Origin: Pararhizobium sp.
GTDB lineage: Bacteria > Pseudomonadota > Alphaproteobacteria > Rhizobiales > Rhizobiaceae
Assembly (NCBI GenBank): GCA_017794825.1
Contig: CP051237.1
Coordinates: 1,302,001 to 1,366,000 of the forward strand
DNA: 64,000 nucleotides
Direction: 5' to 3'
This document shows, one piece after another, positions 35,309 through 43,502 of this stretch. The notes beneath the pieces are model-generated. The model was not told the origin of the DNA, did not search any database, and was given only the letters and a program-made list of their open reading frames with translations. Each line of letters begins with the position of its first letter. Within the stretch, counting starts at the first letter, position 1. The position numbers and the translations under genes are program-made.

Positions 35309-36337
35309 ATGACCTATTCCGCAAAAATCGAGGGTCGCAGCGCCCTGCCCGTTCCCGAGCCGATCGTGGCGCTCATTCTCAAGGAAGTGACGGAGCATGA
35401 AATTCCCTTCCGGCAGCGCGAGGGCGGGATAAGCATCGAAGTGGAGAACGGACGCGTCGACGCCGATTTTGGCGCGGATGGATTTCGCGTGATCATTGCC
35501 GCAAGCGCAGTGGCGCGCGCGCACGAAATGCGGGAAGCTTTGCTTCACGTTCTGGAACACGCCTCCCCCGATTTTCTCGGCGCGATCAAATGGAGCGGAG
35601 ACCTGCCGCAGGGCGACGTGCCGCCCAATGTGCGTTTCGCAACCGTTGTGCAGGTCGAGCGCCTCAGCCCGAACTTTCAACGCGTGACATTGTCCTGCGA
35701 GCGAGTGCGTGAGTTTACCGAGGGCGGCATGCATTTCCGGCTTCTCATGCCCAAACCCGATCGGAAGCCCGTATGGCCTTATCTCGACGAGAACCAGCGC
35801 ACCGTGTGGGCGAGCGGGGAGGATGCGCTTCACAATCCCGCGTTTACATTCGCGACGATCGACGTGGAGGTCGGGACGTTCACCTTCGACGTATACGAAC
35901 ACGAGGGCGGACAGACCACGCAATGGGCTCGTGCAGCGTCCAGGGGTGATCTGATCGGACTGGTTGGTCCGGGCGGCGGCGGTCTGCCGCAGGGCGACAA
36001 GATCGTTCTTGCCGGAGACGAGACGGCCTTGCCCGCCATCCGTCGCATCCTCGAAAATTCATCGTCGGACCGCACCGGCCAGGTCTTTCTGGAAACCGGC
36101 GACGACGCCGACCGGCTGCCGCTGACACATCCGTCCGGCGTCAGCGTGGAATGGCTGGATCGCTCGTCTAATCTCCTGCTGGACCGAATCCTGTCCGCGC
36201 CGCTGCCCGGTCCGGAGGAAAGCAGATTCGTCTGGATCGCCGGCGAACGGGAACTGGCGCGCAAGGCGAGAAAGCACATGCGCGAACAGGGCTTCAGCCC
36301 GCGCGACTCCTACGTATCAGCGTACTGGACATCCTGA
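35309..36337 (+). CDS. Siderophore-interacting protein with N-terminal DUF2218 domain
   Basis: A predicted cytoplasmic flavin-dependent ferric-siderophore reductase that would free iron after import. The 342 residues comprise an N-terminal DUF2218-like domain (about 1-95), a SIP flavin-binding barrel about 105-235 ('FATVVQVERLSPNFQRVTLSC', 'GDLIGLVGPGGGGLPQGD') and a C-terminal NAD(P)H-binding lobe about 240-342 ('VLAGDETALPAIRRILE', 'VWIAGERELARKARKHM', 'SAYWTS'). The flavin-contact motif usually written RxYTxR reads 'NPAFTFATID' here, losing both arginines. It is the last gene of the system B operon. Confidence 0.88.
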   Translation: MTYSAKIEGRSALPVPEPIVALILKEVTEHEIPFRQREGGISIEVENGRVDADFGADGFRVIIAASAVARAHEMREALLHVLEHASPDFLGAIKWSGDLPQGDVPPNVRFATVVQVERLSPNFQRVTLSCERVREFTEGGMHFRLLMPKPDRKPVWPYLDENQRTVWASGEDALHNPAFTFATIDVEVGTFTFDVYEHEGGQTTQWARAASRGDLIGLVGPGGGGLPQGDKIVLAGDETALPAIRRILENSSSDRTGQVFLETGDDADRLPLTHPSGVSVEWLDRSSNLLLDRILSAPLPGPEESRFVWIAGERELARKARKHMREQGFSPRDSYVSAYWTS

Positions 36338-36363
36338 TATCTATATTTATCAAATAATATCAG
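36334..36363 (+). terminator. Candidate weak terminator or hairpin after system B
   Basis: CTGATAT (36334-36340), overlapping the stop codon, is mirrored by ATATCAG (36357-36363) around a 16-base AT-rich loop. The stem is short and AT-rich, so termination strength is doubtful. The 166-base convergent gap to the amidase gene is otherwise AT-rich and holds the third copy of the dispersed repeat. Confidence 0.3.
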
Positions 36364-36398
36364 TATGTTAATTGAAAAATACAATTTAAAATTGAATT

Positions 36399-36416
36399 TG
36401 GCTTTGTTTCGGGAAT
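36399..36416 (-). repeat. Dispersed 19-bp repeat, copy 3 (inverted)
   Basis: Read on the minus strand this is ATTCCCGAAACAAAGCCA, identical over 18 bases to the copies at 9341-9359 and 9405-9423. As in copy 2, AT-rich DNA follows on the AAGCC side. Confidence 0.65.
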
Positions 36417-36503
36417 TCATGCTTTTCAGCGCGCAGGAGATCCGGCGCGCACAAATTCACGGCGAAATCGTCGACCGATGTATAACACACAAGTGGAATA
36501 AAT

Positions 36504-37946
36504 TCAGCTGTCGAATATCGCAGGCTTGCGGTCCTTCCAGGGCAGAACCGTTTCCAGTTGGCTGGCCAGACCGAGCAACGTCGCCTCGTCTCCCAAACGT
36601 CCCACGAACTGCACGCCAAGTGGATTTCCGTCATCTGTCTGATCCAGCGGCAAACTGATGGCAGGCTGGCCGGTTAGATTGAAGGGAGCGGTCAATGCGC
36701 ACGACCGAAGCAACCGACTGTTGTATTCGTCGAAATCCAAACTTGTCATATCCAGCCATCCCGGCGGGTTCGGCCGGTCCGCCAGCGTAGGGGTAATGAG
36801 CACGTCGTACTGATTGATGCTCTGAACCAGTTTCCGCGCAAACGCCCGCATCGTCTCGATATCAGTTGCGTGCTGTACGCCGGATATGGAGCGGCCGAGC
36901 TGGATTACCTTCCAGGTAACCGGCTCGACGTCCTCTTCTGTCACTTCGCGGCCAACGATCAGGGGCCCGGCGCCAAAGAACGCAGCGGAATTCGTAGCCG
37001 TAATGCGTATGAACAAATCAAACATCACCTCGTAGTCAAAATCCAGAACAGCTTCCTCGACATGATGTCCAAGTGACGCGCAGGTTTTCGCAGCGCGATC
37101 GACCGCTCTCTTTTGTTCTGCGCCGAGGGCGCCGCCGCCCGGCTCCGCTGTGATATATCCGATCTTCAAGCCGTGCAGTTTTTCCGGGGCGCCGAGAAGC
37201 GTGAGATAGGGCCGCGCTGGCAAATCCAGCGCATAGGGTTCTCCAGCGACCGCGCCAGCCACGGCGTCGAGATAGGCGGCCGTGTCCCGCACAGTGCGGG
37301 AAACGCAAAGGAAGACGGCTGCGCCATACCAGAAATCGACGAGGTCCGGACCAAAGGTCACGCGTCCGCGCGACGGCTTGAGCCCGACGAGGCCGTTGAG
37401 CGAAGCCGGAATGCGTATCGATCCGCCACCATCGCTGGCGTCGGCGATCGGCGTCATGCCCGAGGCCACCGCGACGGAAGACCCGCCACTTGATCCGCCC
37501 GGCACAATATCCGGGTTCCACGGATTGATTGTCGGCCCGTAGAACGCAGGCTCGGTCGTGCCCGAATATCCGTTCTCCGGCACATTGGTCTTGCCAAGCG
37601 GCAGCAGGCCTGCGCGCTTCATGCGCTTGGTCAATTCCCAACTGCTCTTCGCCGTGTAATCTTTGAAGAACCGGCAGCCATTGGTGACGGGAAACCCTTC
37701 CCATTCGATGGCCAGATCCTTCAAAAGGAAAGGCACGCCGGAGATCGGGCTGTCAGGCAGCGGCTGGTCCGCCAGTTCGCGCGCGTAGTCGTACCGATTC
37801 GCGATCACGGCGTTGAGCTGCGGATTCAGTTTTTCGATACGGTCAATGGCGGCTTCGACCAATTCACGGGCCGTCACCTGCTTCTCCCTGACGAGAGTCG
37901 ACAGTCCAACTGCATCGTTTTGAATATAAAGTTCCGCAATGCTCAC
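36504..37946 (-). CDS. Amidase signature (AS) family protein
   Basis: An amide-bond hydrolase with the Ser-cisSer-Lys triad. I prefer the GTG at 37946, which has GGAGAAG upstream and begins exactly at the family's first helix ('VSIAELYIQNDAV'), giving 480 residues; the frame is open to 38027. The triad falls at K76 ('FLLKDL'), the S152/S153 region of 'GGSSGGSSVAVASG' and S176 of 'DGGGSIRIPAS'. The C-terminal 'NLTGQPAISLPL' is standard. It lies downstream of the system C genes on the same strand, 135 bases after the hydrolase, and may be in that transcript. Substrate unknown; a role in siderophore breakdown is only a guess. Confidence 0.9.
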   Translation of the reverse strand: MSIAELYIQNDAVGLSTLVREKQVTARELVEAAIDRIEKLNPQLNAVIANRYDYARELADQPLPDSPISGVPFLLKDLAIEWEGFPVTNGCRFFKDYTAKSSWELTKRMKRAGLLPLGKTNVPENGYSGTTEPAFYGPTINPWNPDIVPGGSSGGSSVAVASGMTPIADASDGGGSIRIPASLNGLVGLKPSRGRVTFGPDLVDFWYGAAVFLCVSRTVRDTAAYLDAVAGAVAGEPYALDLPARPYLTLLGAPEKLHGLKIGYITAEPGGGALGAEQKRAVDRAAKTCASLGHHVEEAVLDFDYEVMFDLFIRITATNSAAFFGAGPLIVGREVTEEDVEPVTWKVIQLGRSISGVQHATDIETMRAFARKLVQSINQYDVLITPTLADRPNPPGWLDMTSLDFDEYNSRLLRSCALTAPFNLTGQPAISLPLDQTDDGNPLGVQFVGRLGDEATLLGLASQLETVLPWKDRKPAIFDS

Positions 37947-38081
37947 GTCAGCTTCTCCATTGTGCGAATTTGGTTGTCTGAAACGCCGCCGCTCCGCCGG
38001 ATGAAAGACTGGAGACAAATCCACCATACTCGCCAGTTGGCTTCAAGTACGCGATCGTCGATTTCGGTCATGCCGGCATGT

Positions 38082-38951
38082 TCATGAACCATGCGCTGAC
38101 GAACACAGCCGCCGGAAGGCTTCTTCAAACCCGATCGCCCATGCGCCTTGAACGGGTATATCCAGAAATTCGGCTATGACGCGATTTGTTTCCGCCGGTT
38201 TTTCCTGCGGCGCCAGATGTCCGGCGCCGGCGATGACGGCGACCTGTGTGTCGGAATTGACCTTGCGCATGTCCGCATAGATGCGATCGAGGAAATCGGG
38301 CGATTCGAATTCGCCACGGATCAGAAGGGTCGGAAGCGGATGTTCATACCGGTCCACAGCGTGCATGTTTCGAAAAGCCGACAGGCCCATCGATTCCCAA
38401 TTTTCCTTGCCCGTTTCGATAAGAGATTTCCGGAGATACGCCCTGAGCGGTTTGTCGCGCGTTGAAATCCTCGCGAATAAACCGGCTACCAGCGACCACG
38501 GAGCAGCCTTCAGAATTGCTTTGGTCAATGCAACTCGCACACCGTCCATCAGCCCTCTGCCGAATGCGCGGTGATGGTTGTATGCGCCCATAAGCACGAG
38601 CGTGCGCGCAACATCGGGGTGCCGAAACGCCAATTCCTGCGCGACGGCGGCCCCGAAAGAATGCCCAAGCACAACGGCGCCGCAAATATTATGTCGCTGC
38701 GCAATCTGGGCCAGGTCGCCAACGATGTCGTCGAAATCCGGCTTCTTGTCCTTCATTCCGGACTGCCCGGACCCCCTCAGGTCCGGCAGCAGCAGGTTCC
38801 AGTCCTCGTCGAAAAGATCATATTGGCCGACAAAGCTCTCATGGCCAGCTCCGCCGCCATGCAGGAAAATCGCCCATTGCGCTGTCTTGCCTCGCCTGAT
38901 CCAGTAAGCGACGCAACCGCCATCCACGTCGAGTTCGCAACGCTTCATCAT
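38082..38951 (-). CDS. Alpha/beta hydrolase
   Basis: A 289-residue cytoplasmic alpha/beta-hydrolase-fold protein. The ATG at 38951 lies in a 4-base overlap with the permease stop. The oxyanion segment 'FLHGGGAGHESF' (29-40), the nucleophile elbow 'GHSFGAA' with S98, an acidic residue after 'LLIRGEFESPDF' and the late histidine in 'IAGAGHLAPQEKP' make up a complete triad. Position behind a receptor, esterase and permease suggests it acts on an imported siderophore or its fragments, but the sequence itself does not identify the ester or amide cleaved. Confidence 0.87.
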   Translation of the reverse strand: MMKRCELDVDGGCVAYWIRRGKTAQWAIFLHGGGAGHESFVGQYDLFDEDWNLLLPDLRGSGQSGMKDKKPDFDDIVGDLAQIAQRHNICGAVVLGHSFGAAVAQELAFRHPDVARTLVLMGAYNHHRAFGRGLMDGVRVALTKAILKAAPWSLVAGLFARISTRDKPLRAYLRKSLIETGKENWESMGLSAFRNMHAVDRYEHPLPTLLIRGEFESPDFLDRIYADMRKVNSDTQVAVIAGAGHLAPQEKPAETNRVIAEFLDIPVQGAWAIGFEEAFRRLCSSAHGS

Positions 38952-40213
38952 TGTGTTTCGTCCGCTGCGAGACCGAAACGATGCGACAACGGGTCGAACA
39001 CGACAAGCACAAGCAGGAAAGCCGAGCCTGCAATGGCAAGGTAGATCGCCCAACCGAGAGTCGCCGCCCACTGGGCTGCAAGGAAGAGCGCCAGCGTCGC
39101 CGCAGTGTTGCTCAACCCGTATTGGAGAGCAAAATCGGTTCCGGCCTGGGATCCTTTCGACCAGGCGATTATCACAGAACCCAGAACAACCGCGAAGGCG
39201 CAGGCGATTGCGAAGCCGAGAATCGAGGCGGCGATCGGAACCCAGCTCCCGACAGAGGGCCAGATTGCCGCGGCGATCATGGCGGCGATGGTGACCAGGG
39301 AAGGAACCGACAGCCACAGAAGAAATTTCCGGCGCCCGAACAGAGCCACGAGAGGCCCCGCGATCGCAGCCGCGGCCGCTCCGGCGAAGGGCGCTATCGT
39401 TCCCGTTACGAGACCAATGGTTTCCAGATCGATTCCGAAGTCGACGAGAGCGATGCGATTGAGGCCAAAGGCGCCGCCAACCGCGCCGCTCGCAAGAAGA
39501 AGCAGCAGGATGCGACGGCGCATCGTCCGCTGTTTGAGCGCAGGCAAGAGTCCGGCCGGTCTGCTGCGCGCAACCTCGCTCTTGCTTCCCATTCCCGGCT
39601 TGCAGGCTATCGGCGCAATTGAAAGAAGAAGCAAGGCGGACAGCGCTACGAACGTTCCGCTCCACCCCAGAGCCGGATAGGTCAGGACCAGAACCCCTCC
39701 GCCCAGCACCCCGCCGACGCACGCCGTTGCGATTTTCAGGGCGGCGGCCGCTGGTCTCCGGTCGGCCGGCATCGCCTCGACCACAAAGGCCTCCAGTGCA
39801 ACATCCATTGTCGCGACGGCGATGACGACCACAAAACCGACTGCAAACAGCGCGCTCGGAGCAACGCCAGCCATGCTCGCGACCACAAGCAACAACAAAG
39901 CCGACGCGCCCTGCATCGCCATGATCCATCCCCGTCGTCCGGTAACGCCCGGCACGCTGTAGCGATCGACGTTTGACGCCCACAAAAACGAAAGACCGAT
40001 AGGCAGATAGAGCAGAAAGACCCAGGCGACGTTCTCGACAGTTTGTCCTTCCGATCTCAGGATGACGGGCAATCCTGCCTGCAGGAAGCCAAGCAGCGCT
40101 CCGAAGGACAAATAGAGCGGCGCTATCAGCAGGAAAATCGTGACCAGTCGCCGGTCGTCAGAACCGGAAAGAGGATCCCCGCTCGGGCGCGCGATTTCTT
40201 CAGACGCGCTCAT
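38948..40213 (-). CDS. MFS permease, RhtX/FptX-like siderophore transporter
   Basis: A 421-residue inner-membrane permease with twelve predicted helices, related to the AmpG/PAT branch of the major facilitator superfamily. In that branch, RhtX and FptX import rhizobactin 1021 and pyochelin as single-subunit permeases. The early 'LYLSFGALLGFLQAGLPVILR' and 'WVFLLYLPIGLSFLWASNVDRY' match this group's first two helices as I recall it. The context fits: PchR-like regulator, TonB receptor, esterase and this gene are in one direction with 4-base overlaps on both sides. It would replace an ABC importer in system C. Muropeptide or another substrate cannot be excluded. Confidence 0.75.
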   Translation of the reverse strand: MSASEEIARPSGDPLSGSDDRRLVTIFLLIAPLYLSFGALLGFLQAGLPVILRSEGQTVENVAWVFLLYLPIGLSFLWASNVDRYSVPGVTGRRGWIMAMQGASALLLLVVASMAGVAPSALFAVGFVVVIAVATMDVALEAFVVEAMPADRRPAAAALKIATACVGGVLGGGVLVLTYPALGWSGTFVALSALLLLSIAPIACKPGMGSKSEVARSRPAGLLPALKQRTMRRRILLLLLASGAVGGAFGLNRIALVDFGIDLETIGLVTGTIAPFAGAAAAAIAGPLVALFGRRKFLLWLSVPSLVTIAAMIAAAIWPSVGSWVPIAASILGFAIACAFAVVLGSVIIAWSKGSQAGTDFALQYGLSNTAATLALFLAAQWAATLGWAIYLAIAGSAFLLVLVVFDPLSHRFGLAADETQ

Positions 40214-41106
40214 GCGTCACCGGAATCGGTGGAAGATCGCTGATGCAGGTCGACATTCTGTTGTGCAGAAACAAAACGAAGGAGCGCAGGCAATGCAGCG
40301 ACAGGCGCGGACTGGTGATTTTCACCGGGAAGAATTCTGAAATCCACATTGAAGGAGGAAGGGGCGTGTTTCCTGAGCCGATCAGACATATCCGTCGCCA
40401 ACGACACCATCAACTCGCTCAATGCGGGTCGATCCGGGGCCTCCCTCGAACCAACGGCAATCATGACGTCGCGGCTCATGTCGCCCGGGAGACCCCTGAC
40501 GAGGGTATCCGCCTCTTTCATCAACCGTGAATCGTCCCACCAAAGCGAAGGGCTGAGTGAAACATATTTGCGGAAGGCGCCCGGCCGATTGAGCAAAGTC
40601 CAGAGTGCAAAAAAACCTCCAAAGGAGTGTCCGCATAAATACTGTTTATCGCGGTCAACGGGATAACGCCGGCTGATATCGTCTCGCAGCGGACCGGTCA
40701 GAAAATCGAGAAAAGGTCCGGCGCCTCCCGGCTGATGCCAGGGCGCGCCCTGCATGAAGCGTTCCGACAGTTTTTCGGAGGTGTGCTTCGGCAGATAATC
40801 ATAGGCTCTGCGCCCCAGATCAAAGGGTTCATCGCCAGGATATCCAACCGCTACGAGGACCATTGGCTCTATTTCGCTCTGGCGCGAAAAGCGGGACTGC
40901 AGACGCGAGGCTTCAGCCGCCCCGGCTATCCATGCGTTTCCGTCCAGGAGATAAAGCACTGCGTAGCCTTGTGACGGCGGCGGCGCTTCGGGCAACGCGA
41001 CAAAGACCCGGTAATCACCGGACTCTCCGGCAGCGCTGAATTGTCGGATGTAGGGCAGTGTGAATTCGGCGCTGGTCGGTTCCATAATGCCTGACCGGAC
41101 TGTCAT
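40210..41106 (-). CDS. Alpha/beta hydrolase, putative siderophore esterase (IroE/Fes-like)
   Basis: An esterase of the PF00756-like family, which includes IroE and Fes enzymes that open trilactone siderophores. From the ATG at 41106 it is 298 residues, though 41085 and 41184 are also in frame. Features: 'YAVLYLLDGNAWIAG' (48-62), the nucleophile elbow 'CGHSFGGFFALW' with S161, and the late histidine in 'LPGENHQSAP' (about 274). No signal peptide is evident, though the longer form is Arg-rich. Its stop overlaps the permease start by 4 bases, and the receptor gene lies just upstream. Confidence 0.85.
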   Translation of the reverse strand: MTVRSGIMEPTSAEFTLPYIRQFSAAGESGDYRVFVALPEAPPPSQGYAVLYLLDGNAWIAGAAEASRLQSRFSRQSEIEPMVLVAVGYPGDEPFDLGRRAYDYLPKHTSEKLSERFMQGAPWHQPGGAGPFLDFLTGPLRDDISRRYPVDRDKQYLCGHSFGGFFALWTLLNRPGAFRKYVSLSPSLWWDDSRLMKEADTLVRGLPGDMSRDVMIAVGSREAPDRPALSELMVSLATDMSDRLRKHAPSSFNVDFRILPGENHQSAPVAALPALLRFVSAQQNVDLHQRSSTDSGDA

Positions 41107-41197
41107 TGCGTGACTATCCAGCGTCCGTCGACGCCGCCGGAAACGCCAGCTGCGCAGCATTTCCAGCATCGTGCGAAGGATCATTCGACGCGCCGCC

Positions 41198-43363
41198 CTA
41201 CCATTCGACGCTCATTCCGACGCCCATCACTCTGCCGCGGCCGACATATGCTGCAGAGACGCCGGGCGTCAGTTCTGCCGCATAGGTTACCGGTCGTTCG
41301 TCAAGGACATTGTTGGCGAATGCATACACGTCGAAATTGTCCTTCTGCCAGTCCAGTCGCAGGTTGACGATATGATAGGCCTCAAGTTCGACACTGTTCG
41401 AGACGTCGCTGTATCGTGTTCCGACATATTGATAGTTGGCGGAGGCGCTGAAGGCGCCTGGAATTCCATACTGCTCCGCGTCAAAAAAGTAGCTGAGACC
41501 GACAGTCGCCGCAAAGGCCGGCACTTGAGGCGCCTTGTTGCCGTCGACCGCGCCTGACGCCGCCGACTCTGTCGTCACATTTACAAGTTCCGACTGTATG
41601 ATGCTGAAACCGCCGGTCAGGTCGAGCCCGTCCATCAGGGTGGCTGTTGCGTTCGCCTGGAAGCCGTAGCTCTGGTAATCCTGGCTGGCGAAGTAGACGG
41701 ATAGCGTGGACACGTCGAAGGCGCTGAGTTGTCCGTCCTTGACGTCATTGAAGAACAGGCTGGCGTCCAGGCGAACATCAGGCGTTACCTCCGCCTTTGC
41801 GCCAACCTCGTACGTCCATGACGTCGCCGGCTGGAAAGCCGTCGTTGCGATTCCGTAGGGCGCGTAGGGCGTCGTCGACATGAAGCCGCCTGACGAATAG
41901 CCCCGCGCGACGGACGCATAGGACATGATCGTGTCGGTCCAGAAATAGGACAGCGCCATGCGGCCGGTAAGATAGGTGTCGGAGAAGCTGTCTTCCTGGG
42001 AGAATTGCGGGATCGTTCCCGGAAAACCGTTTGAAACGTAGTCGCCCTTCAGTTCCTGGCGGTCATGCGCCAGTCGGAGCCCGGCGGAGACTTCCCACTT
42101 TTGGCCCAGCGGAACGCTGACATCGCCGAACACCGCAATGGTCTGGCTGGTCACGTCATTGTCAATCACGCCGTTGAGGGTCGGCCAGTAGTCGGTTTCC
42201 ATGTCGTGGTGAACCGAGAGATCGGATCGGAAGTAATTGGCGCCGATCACCCAGTCCCAGGGCGAATCGTCCTGCGAATTGAGCCGGAATTCCTGATTGA
42301 AAATGTTTTCACTGTCGCGAAACCGCATATTGTCTGACGCCGGATTGTCGAAATAGGACGGCGGAACCCCGAAATACGCGCCGTAAAGCAGGGAGTCGGA
42401 GAAGTCGTTATCGCTGTTGACGCGGATATTCTGAAAGCTCGTCACGGAAGTGAACGTGGCGAAATCGAACTCCTTGGTGATCGTTGCAGTTCCGGTTGCG
42501 ATATCCTGCTCGTTGAAAGGCCGTATATCCGCGCCGCTCAGCGGGAAATCGGGAACCTCGAGCAGGATGTTCGAGGGATCGCTGTTCTCATTGTGACTGT
42601 AGCTGGCCGTCAGATCGATCGTCAGCGTGTCGTCCGGCGTGAACCGAAGCGCGCCTCGGGCCGCTCCGATCCGGGCGCCGCCGTCATTGCCGCCTATGAT
42701 GACATTCGGTATGTCGCCGTCGAAATTTTCAAACCGGATAACGCCTCGTCCCGCCACGACGCCTGGAGCAATCCAGCCGCCAAGCGTTCCCTGAACGAAA
42801 CCGTAGCCCTCCGGCCCGATCCCGGCGTCAAGCTTGATCTGCCGCTCGCCGTCGACAGGCGTGCTGACGACATTGATCGAGCCGGCAAGCGCGTTGCGCC
42901 CGAAGGTGGTGCCCTGCGGTCCTTCCAGAACCTCGATGCGCTCGACATCAAGCAGCGGAGCGTTGAGGCCAAACAGGCTTGTCGGCACGCCGTCCACGGA
43001 AAAGCCAACAGTGTTGTCCAGCGAATTCAGCGCGGGCCCCAGGGTCGCGACGCCCCGCATCGTAAGATAGCTTTCGCCGAATCGCCCATAGTCGACGAAA
43101 TTGGTTCCAGGCGTTTCGCGTGCAATTTCCGCCGCCGGGTCGAGCGATTGCTGCGGAACCTGTTCGGGCGTGAGCACAATCGTCGTTACGGGAAGCGTGA
43201 CATCGGCTTCCTCGCGCTTTCTGGACGTGATGACTATAGTGTCGAGAACAGTCGTTTCCTCGACTATATCCTGCGCAAGAAGCGGTTCCGTTCCGCCCGC
43301 AAAAAATATCATATTGAGTGCAACGCCAGACATCAGCGCTCGATGAAAATTTCGATAATTCAA
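41198..43363 (-). CDS. TonB-dependent receptor (system C)
   Basis: A 721-residue outer-membrane receptor. The signal peptide ends near 'EPLLAQ' (about 31) and is followed by a TonB-box-like 'TVLDTIVITSRKREE'. The plug is about 48-165 ('IARETPGTNFVDYGRFGESYLT', 'IEVLEGPQGTTFGRNALAGSI') and the barrel ends 'VMGVGMSVEW'. The wording is closer to the FyuA/FptA-like and general TonB groups than to the hydroxamate receptors of system B. It has no STN domain. The promoter region carries an IRO-like box and tandem repeats suited to the upstream PchR-like activator. Confidence 0.92.
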   Translation of the reverse strand: MNYRNFHRALMSGVALNMIFFAGGTEPLLAQDIVEETTVLDTIVITSRKREEADVTLPVTTIVLTPEQVPQQSLDPAAEIARETPGTNFVDYGRFGESYLTMRGVATLGPALNSLDNTVGFSVDGVPTSLFGLNAPLLDVERIEVLEGPQGTTFGRNALAGSINVVSTPVDGERQIKLDAGIGPEGYGFVQGTLGGWIAPGVVAGRGVIRFENFDGDIPNVIIGGNDGGARIGAARGALRFTPDDTLTIDLTASYSHNENSDPSNILLEVPDFPLSGADIRPFNEQDIATGTATITKEFDFATFTSVTSFQNIRVNSDNDFSDSLLYGAYFGVPPSYFDNPASDNMRFRDSENIFNQEFRLNSQDDSPWDWVIGANYFRSDLSVHHDMETDYWPTLNGVIDNDVTSQTIAVFGDVSVPLGQKWEVSAGLRLAHDRQELKGDYVSNGFPGTIPQFSQEDSFSDTYLTGRMALSYFWTDTIMSYASVARGYSSGGFMSTTPYAPYGIATTAFQPATSWTYEVGAKAEVTPDVRLDASLFFNDVKDGQLSAFDVSTLSVYFASQDYQSYGFQANATATLMDGLDLTGGFSIIQSELVNVTTESAASGAVDGNKAPQVPAFAATVGLSYFFDAEQYGIPGAFSASANYQYVGTRYSDVSNSVELEAYHIVNLRLDWQKDNFDVYAFANNVLDERPVTYAAELTPGVSAAYVGRGRVMGVGMSVEW

Positions 43364-43414
43364 GACAGTCCCCCGGAGCCACCGGAGTTGAAACGTGTCC
43401 GCTGACCAGATAGT

Positions 43415-43429
43415 TGATATGCAATGTCA
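43415..43429. promoter_or_regulatory. IRO-like box (TGA-N9-TCA) upstream of receptor C
   Basis: TGATATGCAATGTCA is an exact TGA-N9-TCA match extended to the near-palindrome AGTTGA...TCAACT, 52 bases before the receptor start and between it and the putative activator sites at 43452-43497. Confidence 0.6.
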
Positions 43430-43451
43430 ACTTATCGCCATCGAAATTCTG

Positions 43452-43497
43452 TTGCGACAGGTCACCTGTCGCGCAAGACAGAATAACTGTCGCGCAA
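43452..43497. promoter_or_regulatory. Putative PchR-type operator: palindrome plus tandem repeats
   Basis: CTGTCGCGCAA occurs at 43466-43476 and 43487-43497, exactly 21 bp apart (two helical turns), and TTGCGACAG at 43452-43460 is the same half-site inverted. Two of these form the perfect palindrome GCGACAGGT-C-ACCTGTCGC (43454-43472). Tandem half-sites at this spacing are typical for AraC-family activators, whose gene ends at 43503. Confidence 0.55.
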
Positions 43498-43502
43498 CGA
43501 AG

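Noticed and set aside
38952..39983. Extension of the alpha/beta hydrolase frame into the permease gene
   Set aside because: It reads the permease gene out of frame. The hydrolase domain begins at 38951 in a 4-base overlap.
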